Shown: piece after piece, positions 46,644 through 55,109 of the stretch
Layout: each line of letters begins with the position of its first letter
Numbering within the stretch: position 1 is the first letter of the stretch
NCBI GenBank assembly: GCA_903927345.1
Contig: CAIYMO010000031.1
Coordinates: 62,001-126,000, forward strand
From: an uncultured Armatimonadota bacterium
GTDB taxonomy: Bacteria; Armatimonadota; Fimbriimonadia; Fimbriimonadales; Fimbriimonadaceae
Direction of reading: 5' to 3'
Length of the DNA stretch: 64,000 nucleotides
Position numbers and translations under genes: made by a program
The notes under the pieces: generated by a model
What the model was told of the DNA's origin: nothing
Seen by the model: only the letters and a program-made list of their open reading frames with translations
Databases searched by the model: none

Positions 46644-47494
46644 GCAGCCTTCCTCTCTATGCTCTGAAGGTCCGCCCCTTGGCTTATTGCCATATCCAAC
46701 ATTTCATTGAGCTCGTCCATGGTTAGTCCGACCCTCTCAAATGCCTCTTGGTCCAATTGGTAAATCTGTCCGAATGCGCCCTCGTTGATTCCGCGCTCTC
46801 GCACCATGAAATCAGCAACGTGAATCAGGTCGGCAATCGGATCCGAAGTCTCGGGCAAACTGGGTTGGTGGTGATAGCGGATCGCGCTGCCATATACCCG
46901 CGGAAGGTTCCAAACATCACATAGCTCAGCCCCGACCTCAGCGTGATCGAATCCGTAAACTGCTCGTTCAATCTCATCGAGCGGACGCTCTTCTGCCTCG
47001 GCCCGTCGAACCAGAGAGTCAAAAGCGTTCTCCTTCCACACCGCAAACACAACGGTTCCGATATCGTGAAGGAGTCCGATGCAGAAAGGAAGCTCCGCAT
47101 CCGGCATCTGCTTTCGAGTTGCCATCGCCCGGACCAAGTAAGCAGTCGTTAGAGAGTGATTCCACAGCAGCACTGGGCTAATTCCCTTGCCATCAAGCGC
47201 CTTATGCAACCAAGGGAAGCTAGCAGCCACAAGCGAAAGGCTCTTGACTGTCCTCATACCTAGAACAACGACTGCGTCTGAGATTGAAGTCACCTCTCGA
47301 GTCATGCCATAGAATGCTGAGTTTGCAAGCCTGAGAATTCGCACCGAAAGGCTCGGATCTCGAGACAACGTAGCCGCAACCGTAATCGCGCTAGAGTCGG
47401 CCATATCTGCCACACGCATTACTTCGAACGCCACTTCCGGCATCGAAGGCAGTTCTGTGGTCTGCCGAATAAGTTTGTTAAGCTGCTCTGACAA
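46640..47494 (-). CDS. HDOD domain protein in the chemotaxis operon
   Basis: This 284-residue protein has the HDOD pattern: LPSMPEVAFEVMRVADMADS near the N-terminus, SLSVRILRLANSAFYG, VVVLGMRTVKSL, CIGLLHDIGTVVFAV and FDHAEVGAELCDVWNLP. HDOD domains lack full HD phosphohydrolase ligands and act as signalling scaffolds, often with CheY-like or c-di-GMP systems. It starts at TTG with a strong GGAGGGGAG site and overlaps cheD by 17 nt. Confidence 0.88.
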   Translation of the reverse strand: MSEQLNKLIRQTTELPSMPEVAFEVMRVADMADSSAITVAATLSRDPSLSVRILRLANSAFYGMTREVTSISDAVVVLGMRTVKSLSLVAASFPWLHKALDGKGISPVLLWNHSLTTAYLVRAMATRKQMPDAELPFCIGLLHDIGTVVFAVWKENAFDSLVRRAEAEERPLDEIERAVYGFDHAEVGAELCDVWNLPRVYGSAIRYHHQPSLPETSDPIADLIHVADFMVRERGINEGAFGQIYQLDQEAFERVGLTMDELNEMLDMAISQGADLQSIERKAA

Positions 47495-48011
47495 ATCTCC
47501 CCTCCCCGACCTTGCAAAGCAAGTTCAATTCCCGAGAACCACATGCCACAAATACCTGCCCCGACACCAAGCATAATTGCGTGGACGTAGCATGTGTTCC
47601 TCCAAGAACCTCAGCCTCAAGCCGAATTCCGAGCGCGGCAAGATTGGTGCGAAGCGCCTGAATGTTTCGCTCGCCGATATTCAAGTTCAGATTCGGAGAG
47701 CCCGGTCCAAACTTAAAAACGTTCGCGCCACCGACCGCCACAAATCTCAATCGACTCCTTCCCGCGCCAGTCGCGACAAGTTTGTCGATTAGTGCAGGCA
47801 GGGCAAGATCCATGTAACGCCCAGGAAGGTCCAGGTCCTTTCGGCCAGTGCTGTCAGGAAGCACCACATGGGCAACCCCTCCGACTTGGGACAAAGAGTC
47901 ATAGGCCATTACGCCAATGCAGCTCCCCAGCCCATGACAGCCGACCATCGGTGCCTTGCGCGCAACGTGGATCTCACCCAATCGGGCGAGCAGAATGTCT
48001 TTTGTTTCCAT
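47478..48011 (-). CDS. cheD: Chemoreceptor glutamine deamidase CheD
   Basis: This 177-residue protein has the CheD catalytic pattern: GCHGLGSCIGVMAYDS contains the catalytic Cys, GGVAHVVLPDS the His, and FVAVGGANVF the following segment. CheD deamidates receptor glutamines and binds CheC, boosting its phosphatase activity. It sits directly next to cheC (2-nt gap), the usual partner order. Confidence 0.93.
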   Translation of the reverse strand: METKDILLARLGEIHVARKAPMVGCHGLGSCIGVMAYDSLSQVGGVAHVVLPDSTGRKDLDLPGRYMDLALPALIDKLVATGAGRSRLRFVAVGGANVFKFGPGSPNLNLNIGERNIQALRTNLAALGIRLEAEVLGGTHATSTQLCLVSGQVFVACGSRELNLLCKVGEGRFVRAA

Positions 48012-48013
48012 GT

Positions 48014-48655
48014 TTAGGCAGCCAAGTTCAACCCTAGGCTTTCCCAGAGCAAATTGACCGATTCCTCGCTCGGTATAAGAAGGAAGCTTCCTTGGACGGA
48101 CTCTTCTTGGTCCCAGAGCTTTGTTTCAACAAACAGGGCGACATGCTGCTCAGAGGCTTCTGCAGCAATCGATCCCAAAATGGATCCGAACGAATCAACG
48201 GCAAGAATAGGAGGATTCGCATTGGTAAGCAGTCCCGTAAACTGCGTGAACGCCGACAGGAACGAGCCGTTGATAATGTTGCCCACCTCAACAACGGAGC
48301 TCCATTCCAGTTCAGTAAGATCGTCTGGCGACTCAGGAGCAGAACCAATCAGCATCTGCCAGAGCGCTTGGCAACTAGGCCAAGCCATGCAAAAAGCCAT
48401 GCGCCCATTAAAATCTCCATCAACAGCCATGTAAACGAGGGCATATGTCTCATCAATGTTGTCAACCAACTCCTGGAAACGATCAAATGTAATTGGCCGT
48501 ACTTGCGGGACTGAAATAAGGAAGTCGCGGCCACAAACTGATGCAAGTGCTCGCGCAGCGTGCCCTGTTCCTATATTTGCAATTTCATTCAACGCACTCA
48601 TGCGCATCTCCTGCTGCTCAAGAGCCGCAACAATACTGATCGAGTTATCCGCCAT
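48014..48655 (-). CDS. cheC: CheY-P phosphatase CheC
   Basis: This 213-residue protein has two copies of the CheC phosphatase motif: LNEIANIGTGHAARAL near residue 20 and VVEVGNIINGSFLSAF near residue 125, each with the Glu-x2-Asn pair. It is the first gene of the operon. A TATATG hexamer lies 13 nt before its ATG in the 69-nt gap shared with the divergent AccB-like gene. CheC dephosphorylates CheY-P and pairs with CheD. Confidence 0.92.
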   Translation of the reverse strand: MADNSISIVAALEQQEMRMSALNEIANIGTGHAARALASVCGRDFLISVPQVRPITFDRFQELVDNIDETYALVYMAVDGDFNGRMAFCMAWPSCQALWQMLIGSAPESPDDLTELEWSSVVEVGNIINGSFLSAFTQFTGLLTNANPPILAVDSFGSILGSIAAEASEQHVALFVETKLWDQEESVQGSFLLIPSEESVNLLWESLGLNLAA

Positions 48656-48724
48656 GGATAGGTGGTTCCATATAATTGCCAGGACTCACCACAAAAATAT
48701 GGGTCTTGGTACACTGTTGGGGTT

Positions 48725-49138
48725 ATGGCCGCAATTGACTTCGACCTGGTTCGACACGCACTGGATATCGCCGTCCAGAGCCAGATGAACGAAGTTGAAT
48801 TAGAGGTTGGCGACGCCAAGTTCTCGGCCGTCATTCACAAAAAAGCCGCACCCAAGGCAGCTCCGGCTCCGGTTAACGAGACTTCAGTCTCCTCCGAGCA
48901 AGAAGTCGCGCCAAGCTCAAAGCCGATCAAAGCTCCTTCGGTCGGCATTTTCCGAACTGCCAAGGTCCCTCTCATCGCTGGCGCTACAGTCGAGAAAGGC
49001 GACGTCGTGGGAACCATCTTTGCCCTCGGCATTTCCTCTGATATCCAATCCAATATCGCTGGCACTATCTCCGACATCCTAGTCGAAGATGGGGACCCCG
49101 TCGAGTACGGGCAACCCGTCATGGAGGTCCTCATTTGA
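48725..49138 (+). CDS. AccB-like protein lacking the biotin-accepting lysine
   Basis: The conserved start is the ATG at 48725 (137 residues). The layout is that of acetyl-CoA carboxylase biotin carboxyl carrier protein: an N-terminal helical/EVELEVGDAKFSAVIHKK segment, an Ala/Pro-rich linker and a biotinyl-domain fold ending ISDILVEDGDPVEYGQPVME. Where BCCP has EAMKM this protein reads FALGI (about residues 99-103), so the biotinylated Lys is replaced by Gly102. The fold around it is otherwise well kept and the frame is intact, so this is not a decayed gene. It is followed at once by a pilin-like gene and accC. Confidence 0.85.
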   Translation: MAAIDFDLVRHALDIAVQSQMNEVELEVGDAKFSAVIHKKAAPKAAPAPVNETSVSSEQEVAPSSKPIKAPSVGIFRTAKVPLIAGATVEKGDVVGTIFALGISSDIQSNIAGTISDILVEDGDPVEYGQPVMEVLI

Positions 49139-49497
49139 GGCGTGGACAAACCCTCGTAGCAACCCTCGCCGTACTTGCAATCATCGCAATCCTCGCCGTG
49201 GTGATGCTCAAAGGCACCGGTGGTGCGGAACCCAAAGCAAAAGCTGATGGGCGTGGTGTTACTGTTCTCGGCAACGCAATGGCAACCGCAAACGACTCCG
49301 CCTGCCAAAGCAACCTGAGCCAATTTCGCCAACTGATCCAAGTTCAGAAATCAACAGATGAGGAGTTCAAACCGACGACTCCCTCCGACGTTCCCGGTGC
49401 CGCTGGAGTCAGCAAATGCCCGGTCGGAAAGGAGCTCTACGTCATCGATGAAAACGGCCTCGCCCATTGCCCCCATTTAGGACACGAAAAATACTGA
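49135..49497 (+). CDS. Pilin-like single-pass protein in the acc operon
   Basis: This 120-residue protein starts at TTG overlapping the AccB-like stop (TTGA). Its N-terminus RRGQTLVATLAVLAIIAILA looks like a prepilin motif with short leader and cleavage after Gly, but position +1 is Gln and the usual Glu5 is Ala. The C-terminus has two cysteine pieces (SKCPVGKELYVIDENGLAHC), a pattern I associate with a disulfide or metal loop at the end of some pseudopilins. It overlaps accC by one base (TGATG). Its presence inside a carboxylase operon is unexplained. Confidence 0.7.
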   Translation: MRRGQTLVATLAVLAIIAILAVVMLKGTGGAEPKAKADGRGVTVLGNAMATANDSACQSNLSQFRQLIQVQKSTDEEFKPTTPSDVPGAAGVSKCPVGKELYVIDENGLAHCPHLGHEKY

Positions 49498-50852
49498 TGC
49501 TTACAAAGGTTCTTATCGCCAACCGTGGAGAGATTGCATGTCGCGCAATCCGTGCCTGCCGTGAACTCGGCATAAAGAGCGTCGCGATTTACAGCGAGGC
49601 TGACCGCGAAAGCCTTCACGTTAAGCTCGCCGACGAAGCAATTTGCGTCGGCGCTGGCACCAACGCAGACTCCTATCTCAATCTCGCGAATGTGCTCATG
49701 GCAACCCAAATCAGCGGAGCTGAAGCTGTTCATCCCGGATACGGTTACTTCTCCGAGCGAGCCAACTTCGCCGTTGCCCTCGAGTCGCTAGGCGTCAAGT
49801 TCATCGGCCCTCCAACCGGCGCAATCGAAGCCATGGGTGACAAGGCAAGCGCTAAAAAAGCCGCCGTCGCCGCAGATTGTCCCGTCGTCCCAGGTTCCGA
49901 CGGCCCTGTCGCCACCGACGCAGAAGCAATTCAAGTCGCCGAAGAAATCGGCTACCCCGTCCTCCTCAAAGCCGTCGCCGGCGGTGGTGGTCGCGGAATC
50001 CGCCGAGTCAACAACTCCGAAGAGCTCAGCGGCCTCTGGAAAATGGCAACTGCCGAAGCGCAAGCATCGTTCGGTTCCGGAGAGATGCTGGTCGAAAAGT
50101 TTGTCATCAATCCTCGCCACGTCGAAATCCAAGTCTTCGGAGACACCTTCGGAAACATGGTCTATCTCGGCGAGCGTGAGTGTTCAATTCAAAACCTCCG
50201 CCACCAAAAGCTGGTCGAAGAAGCACCTTATGCCGACCTCCCCGCCGAAGTCCGAAAGAAGATGGGCGAGGCCGCGGTCCGCGTGGCGTCCAGCGTCGGC
50301 TACCAAAACGCCGGCACTGTGGAATTCCTCGTCGACACCGAATTCAACTTCTACTTCCTCGAAATGAACACGCGACTCCAGGTCGAGCACCCAGTCACGG
50401 AAGAAATCACGGGCATAGATCTCATGCAACTTATGCTTCGCACGACGAGCGGCGAAAAGCTACCGTTCACCCAGGAAGACATCACGCTCAAGGGACACGC
50501 GATAGAGGCTAGAATCACCGCCCAAGACCCTGACAACGACTTCTCGCCGTCAACCGGAAAGATCACCGGATGGCGCGCTCCAATGGGCCGAGGAGTTCGC
50601 ATGGAATCCCATTGCTACGCAGGTCTGACCGTCACCCCGTTCTACGATCCGCTTCTTGCCAAACTGATCGTGCGTGGCGAAACCCGGGCCGAAGCCGTCT
50701 CCAAGCTACAAGCCGCCCTCCACGAGTTCGAAGTCGAAGGAATCGCTACCAACATTCCATTCCTTCGCCGACTCGCCGCAACGCCGTCCTATGTGGAAGG
50801 TAACTTCGACACGGGCTTCATTCCGAAGTTCCTCGATGGTGAGGCTGTTTGA
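49497..50852 (+). CDS. accC: Biotin carboxylase subunit AccC
   Basis: The ATG at 49497 gives 451 residues, the normal length; the ORF track starts ten residues early. The N-terminus KVLIANRGEIACRAIRACRE, the ATP-grasp Gly-rich loop AVAGGGGRGIRRV, the ECSIQNLRHQKLVEEAP segment and EMNTRLQVEHPVTE are all conserved. It carboxylates biotin on a BCCP using bicarbonate and ATP. The nearby BCCP-like protein cannot carry biotin, so a true BCCP must be elsewhere. Confidence 0.96.
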   Translation: MLTKVLIANRGEIACRAIRACRELGIKSVAIYSEADRESLHVKLADEAICVGAGTNADSYLNLANVLMATQISGAEAVHPGYGYFSERANFAVALESLGVKFIGPPTGAIEAMGDKASAKKAAVAADCPVVPGSDGPVATDAEAIQVAEEIGYPVLLKAVAGGGGRGIRRVNNSEELSGLWKMATAEAQASFGSGEMLVEKFVINPRHVEIQVFGDTFGNMVYLGERECSIQNLRHQKLVEEAPYADLPAEVRKKMGEAAVRVASSVGYQNAGTVEFLVDTEFNFYFLEMNTRLQVEHPVTEEITGIDLMQLMLRTTSGEKLPFTQEDITLKGHAIEARITAQDPDNDFSPSTGKITGWRAPMGRGVRMESHCYAGLTVTPFYDPLLAKLIVRGETRAEAVSKLQAALHEFEVEGIATNIPFLRRLAATPSYVEGNFDTGFIPKFLDGEAV

Positions 50853-51475
50853 GCACTCCCTTCGGCTTTCGACGGGTTGCCCGAGAGTGCGCTCTGCGCG
50901 CAATCTACACCTGTGAACTTTCACAAGTTGGACTCGACGAAGCACTCGAACTAACGTTCGATGCCTTCCACGACGACGAACAACTTGAAGACCTCACCAA
51001 AGGCGTGGAGTACCCCGACGCAACCCTCGACCTTGTATTCCGCTTTGCCCGAGCTCTTGCCAACGGCACTTGGAAAGGCCGAGTCGCCCTCGACCGAGCA
51101 ATCTCCGCAGCTATCCCTGATTACGACTTCAACCGGCTTGCCGCCATCGACCGCAACGTCATGCGTCTTGCCTTGTACGAGCTTAACGAATACCTCTATA
51201 TTCCGCCTGCGGTCACCATCAATGAAGCCGTCGAGATGGCGAAGAAGTACAGCACCGCCGAGAGCGGAAAGTTTGTCAATGGAGTTCTCGGAACCCTGGT
51301 CACAAAGACACCCAAAGCCAACTACGATCCCAAGACTGCGCCGAGCGATCCAGACCTTGGTGAAGCTGAGCGGATCTTCCGAGCTCCCAAAATCGAACTC
51401 GAAGAGGAAACGATCGATGCGGACTCTGAACAAGGGAAAATCGTTAACCGATTTGGCTGGACAATTAAGCAGTAG
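50849..51475 (+). CDS. nusB: Transcription antitermination factor NusB
   Basis: The protein has 208 residues, with the NusB fold in about 5-145 (RRVARECALRAIYTCE; DRNVMRLALYEL; PPAVTINEAVEMAKKYST; FVNGVLGTL) and a roughly 60-residue charged C-terminal extension (TPKANYDPKTAPSDPDLGEA) beyond the usual 140. NusB with NusE binds boxA in rRNA leaders. It starts at TTG overlapping the accC stop (TTGA), so it is co-translated with accC. Confidence 0.9.
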   Translation: MSTPFGFRRVARECALRAIYTCELSQVGLDEALELTFDAFHDDEQLEDLTKGVEYPDATLDLVFRFARALANGTWKGRVALDRAISAAIPDYDFNRLAAIDRNVMRLALYELNEYLYIPPAVTINEAVEMAKKYSTAESGKFVNGVLGTLVTKTPKANYDPKTAPSDPDLGEAERIFRAPKIELEEETIDADSEQGKIVNRFGWTIKQ

Positions 51476-51585
51476 GCACTACGCCCAAACGCACGCTACG
51501 TTCACTGATGTGGAAAAGTCGCGCTGACTTTGCGCGTCCTCAAGCTGTACTATACGCTTAAGAAATTCCTATTTCGGTGATAAAA

Positions 51586-54219
51586 ATGCGTGTAAAGGCA
51601 CTAATTGCCCCCCTAATCTTGCTGGCGGTTCCAGCTTTTGGTTCCGCTGCCGGCTTCTACTTTGGCAAGAAATACGTCGAGTTTGGACCTCAACTCAATG
51701 CAATCCGTGTAAAAGCCGACCGTTCGCAAGTGCCCTACCTCGCTACAAAAGGCTTCGATGCTGGAACCCAAGTGGACGGCATCATGTACTACCGAAGCTC
51801 CAGTGAGACCCTGTCCGCCAAAATGTCCAAGGCAATGCGAACCCCAGGAATTCAGTTCGCTGCCCCAGTTTGGAAGTCGCCCGATTTCGGTGAGATCACC
51901 CTCAATGGCTCCGCTTTCGTCAAGTTCAAGCCAGAGCTCTCAGCGCAACAAATCAGCAACATTGTCTCGTCAATCCCCCAGCTCAAACTAACGACCCGAA
52001 AGATTGATGCTGTCCGACAGCTCACCATTATTGATTCAAACACGTCCGATGGCGTGGAGTTTCTCGATGCCGTTAACCGCCTCGCTCAGTCCGATGCCGT
52101 AGAGTTTGCCGAGCCTGACCTGGTGATGACTGCCAAGCAACACCTCGTTCCTAACGATCCGCTCTTCACCACCCAGTGGCATCTCCGCAACACTGGTCAG
52201 TTCAGCGGAGGACTCAGTGGCTTCGACGTCCAACCGGTTAACGCGTGGGATTGGTTGCTCGGAAACAGCGCTGTAAAGATCGGAATCTTCGATGACGGTG
52301 TTCAATCAAATCACCCCGACCTCAACGTCGTGGCCGGACAAACCTTCTCCGGTGAACCACAAAACGGAGGCGGTCCACAAACTGCGAACGACAACCACGG
52401 AACCAGCGTTGCCGGTTGCGCCGCAGCCATCACCAATAACAACCTCGGAGTTGCTGGCGTTGCTGGCGGTTGCGGAATTATCGCCGTTGATTTCGGAACC
52501 GACGCCGGCGGTGGTTCGTTCACCTTCTCAATTTCAAACTTCACCACGAGCCTCACATGGGCACGAGGTCAGGGCATGCGAGTCATGAACATGAGCTTGG
52601 GTGGAATGTCCCCGAACTCGACCATGAACACTGCCTTTGCCAACGCCCGTGCGGATGGAGTTGTCATTCTCGCCTCAACCGGAAACGAATCCGCAACCTC
52701 CATCAGCTTCCCTGCAAGTGGAACCGGAGTCCTCGCAATCGGTGCAACCAACCTCAACGGATCCCTTGCCAGCTTCTCCAACACCGGCACCGGAATCGAC
52801 TTCGTTGCTCCCGGTGTCAACTGCCGATCAACCGACCGAACCGGTGCCGATGGCTACAACACCGCCGCCAACTCCACAGGAGACTACACATACTTCAGCG
52901 GCACCTCCGCTTCCTGTCCGGTCGCTTCCGGAGTTGTGGCCCTAATTCTTGCTAAGAACCCAGCGCTCTCGCCCAGCATGGTCGAGGGGCTCCTGAGGCG
53001 ATCAGTCCGAGACATGGGCACTGCTGGCTATGACACCACCTACGGATGGGGTCAAGTCCAGGTCGATGGTGCGATGCGACGAGGCTTCCAAACCATGGGC
53101 GTCTCGAGTGGCCTCACCGCAAACGGGCGATTCCAACAGAACGCTCCTCTAAGCTCAATCATCACCAAAAACGCAGGCAATAACTACATCGTTTACCTGT
53201 TCAACTCGTCAGGCTCGGCCTACGCCGGTGCCAACTGGCTGATGGCGTCCAACTCAACGTTACAAGACGTCGTCGACGCCAACTCTGATGGTGTTGGCGA
53301 CTTCTACTTCAACAACGGAACAACCACAAAGAGCTACACGAACTGGGTGGTCAATAGCGGCGCGACCGCCATCACCTCGGGCAACTGGATCTACGACAGC
53401 GGTCTCACCTACATGAGCACCTACTTGGTGGACATGAATCAAACCGGTACCGCCGATTACGTCACCCAGAGCTCCGACGGAACTCTCCGAATCGTTCTCA
53501 CCGGCGCAAATGGAACCATCCTTGGTAGCCACCGATGGATTGCCGGTCTCGGAGCGAACGAACTCCGATTCGCATGCGACCTAGATTCCGACGGTAAGCC
53601 AGAAGTCATCACCGAAAACACCTCAACCGGTGCCATCGGTGTAGTCAAGCTCAACTCCACCGCAACCGCCTACTCCGGATTCGCAATCCTGAAAACTGGC
53701 GTTCGAGTCCTCGGTGCAGGAGACTTCAACGGTGACGGAAAGAACGACCTCGTCTTTTACAACACCACCACCAAAGCAATCAGCGTGGGCTACGTCAGCT
53801 CAGCAACCGCCCTCTCCTCCGAAGTCAGCTTCGGCGCAACGGGCGGCTTCTCAAGCAGCGGTGCTCTTCCTGCCGTCTCAACGGCGGACCTGAACGCTGA
53901 TGGCCGAGCCGACCTCCTCGTTCGCAACGTCACCAACCAGACGTTCTATTCGATCATCACCAGTTCGTCGACCACCGGCCCTGCTGGTGGCATCAACTGG
54001 ATCTTCCAGCCCGCTAACGCCGATGCAAACTTCGAGTACGTTGGCGACATGGACGGCGACAACCGAGCCGACATCCTCACCTATCTGAGTGGGTCAGCGG
54101 ACAAAACCGTGATGAAGGTCAACCTGAACTCCGGGGGAACCGCCTATAGCTCCGCAACCTGGCTCCTGGGTAACGGAATGACGGACGTCCCAATCCGGAA
54201 CTTTAACATCGGCTACTAA
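51586..54219 (+). CDS. Secreted subtilisin-like serine protease with repeat tail
   Basis: This 877-residue protein has a signal peptide (VKALIAPLILLAVPAFGSAA). A pro-region (about 25-185) and an S8 domain follow, with catalytic Asp236 (IGIFDDGVQ), His271 (NDNHGTSVAG) and Ser441 (SGTSASCPVASG). The last 350 residues hold FG-GAP/VCBS-like calcium-type repeats (DLDSDGKPEVITE; DFNGDGKNDLVFY; DLNADGRADLLVR; DMDGDNRADILTY). It is secreted and probably degrades protein or is surface-retained. I prefer the ATG at 51586 over the GTG at 51577. Confidence 0.92.
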   Translation: MRVKALIAPLILLAVPAFGSAAGFYFGKKYVEFGPQLNAIRVKADRSQVPYLATKGFDAGTQVDGIMYYRSSSETLSAKMSKAMRTPGIQFAAPVWKSPDFGEITLNGSAFVKFKPELSAQQISNIVSSIPQLKLTTRKIDAVRQLTIIDSNTSDGVEFLDAVNRLAQSDAVEFAEPDLVMTAKQHLVPNDPLFTTQWHLRNTGQFSGGLSGFDVQPVNAWDWLLGNSAVKIGIFDDGVQSNHPDLNVVAGQTFSGEPQNGGGPQTANDNHGTSVAGCAAAITNNNLGVAGVAGGCGIIAVDFGTDAGGGSFTFSISNFTTSLTWARGQGMRVMNMSLGGMSPNSTMNTAFANARADGVVILASTGNESATSISFPASGTGVLAIGATNLNGSLASFSNTGTGIDFVAPGVNCRSTDRTGADGYNTAANSTGDYTYFSGTSASCPVASGVVALILAKNPALSPSMVEGLLRRSVRDMGTAGYDTTYGWGQVQVDGAMRRGFQTMGVSSGLTANGRFQQNAPLSSIITKNAGNNYIVYLFNSSGSAYAGANWLMASNSTLQDVVDANSDGVGDFYFNNGTTTKSYTNWVVNSGATAITSGNWIYDSGLTYMSTYLVDMNQTGTADYVTQSSDGTLRIVLTGANGTILGSHRWIAGLGANELRFACDLDSDGKPEVITENTSTGAIGVVKLNSTATAYSGFAILKTGVRVLGAGDFNGDGKNDLVFYNTTTKAISVGYVSSATALSSEVSFGATGGFSSSGALPAVSTADLNADGRADLLVRNVTNQTFYSIITSSSTTGPAGGINWIFQPANADANFEYVGDMDGDNRADILTYLSGSADKTVMKVNLNSGGTAYSSATWLLGNGMTDVPIRNFNIGY

Positions 54220-54228
54220 GTGATGTGT

Positions 54229-54257
54229 GGGGTTTCACAGTAAACTTGTGAAACCCC
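54229..54257 (+). terminator. Hairpin abutting the folD start codon
   Basis: GGGGTTTCACA/TGTGAAACCCC forms a perfect 11-bp stem with a 7-nt loop that ends directly against the folD ATG. It may terminate the subtilase transcript or control folD translation. The loop and start of the second arm contain TAAACT (54241-54246), a -10-like hexamer 11 nt before the ATG. Confidence 0.5.
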
Positions 54258-55109
54258 ATGGCAACCATTCTCGACGGCCTCGCCCTCTCAAAAATCGTTC
54301 GCGCCGAACTCGCAGAGCGAGTGGCCGCCCTGAAGGCAAAAGGAATAACGCCCCGCCTGGACGTCGTCGTTGCCGCTCAAGACCCCGCCTCGGTCGCCTA
54401 CGTCAACATGAAAAAGAAGTGGGCCGCCGCCGCCGGAATGATCGGCGAACAGTTCGAGATCGACGATAACACGACTCAGCAAGAGCTTATCGACATCATC
54501 GGCCAGCTAAACGCCAACCCCGAAGTCCACGGCGTTCTGCTCCAACACCCGCTTCCCAAACACCTCGACGAAAATGCCGCCTTGCTCGCTCTCGGAGCCG
54601 AGAAAGACGCAGACGGAATCACGCCCGCCTCTCTCGGTCGCCTCACCGCCGGCCTCGACGGCTTCCGGTGCGCCACCCCGCTCGGTATCACCAAAATCCT
54701 CGACCACTACAACATCGACGTCACCGGAAAGCGCGCACTTGTGATCGGGCGCAGCCACATCCTCGGCAAGCCCATGGCGCTGATGTTGCTCGAAAGAAAC
54801 GCCACCGTCACTATCGCCCACAGCAAAACCCTCGACCTCGCCGACCGTTGCCGCGAAGCCGACATCCTCGTCGCCGCAGTAGGGCGCGCCGAGATGGTCA
54901 AAGGCGATTGGATCAAGCCTGGAGCCACTGTCATTGATGCCGGATACAACAAAGTTGAAGGCCGAAAAGGCGATGTTGGGGACGTTCACTTCGAATCTGC
55001 TGTTGAAGTAGCCGGAGCGATCACTCCAGTTCCCGGCGGAGTCGGGCCAATGACGGTCGCCAGTCTATTGAGCAATGCAGTTACAGCGGCGGAAAAATCG
55101 GTTTCGTAA
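54258..55109 (+). CDS. folD: Bifunctional methylenetetrahydrofolate dehydrogenase/cyclohydrolase FolD
   Basis: This 283-residue protein has the YVNMKKKWAAAAGM segment (Tyr-x3-Lys active site), GVLLQHPLPKHLDE, VIGRSHILGKPMALML (NADP fold) and the closing PVPGGVGPMTVASL. It interconverts 5,10-methylene-, methenyl- and 10-formyl-tetrahydrofolate. The LQHPLPKH segment differs from the usual VQLPLP by a His. The gene begins immediately after a hairpin and overlaps the next ORF by 35 nt. Confidence 0.95.
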   Translation: MATILDGLALSKIVRAELAERVAALKAKGITPRLDVVVAAQDPASVAYVNMKKKWAAAAGMIGEQFEIDDNTTQQELIDIIGQLNANPEVHGVLLQHPLPKHLDENAALLALGAEKDADGITPASLGRLTAGLDGFRCATPLGITKILDHYNIDVTGKRALVIGRSHILGKPMALMLLERNATVTIAHSKTLDLADRCREADILVAAVGRAEMVKGDWIKPGATVIDAGYNKVEGRKGDVGDVHFESAVEVAGAITPVPGGVGPMTVASLLSNAVTAAEKSVS

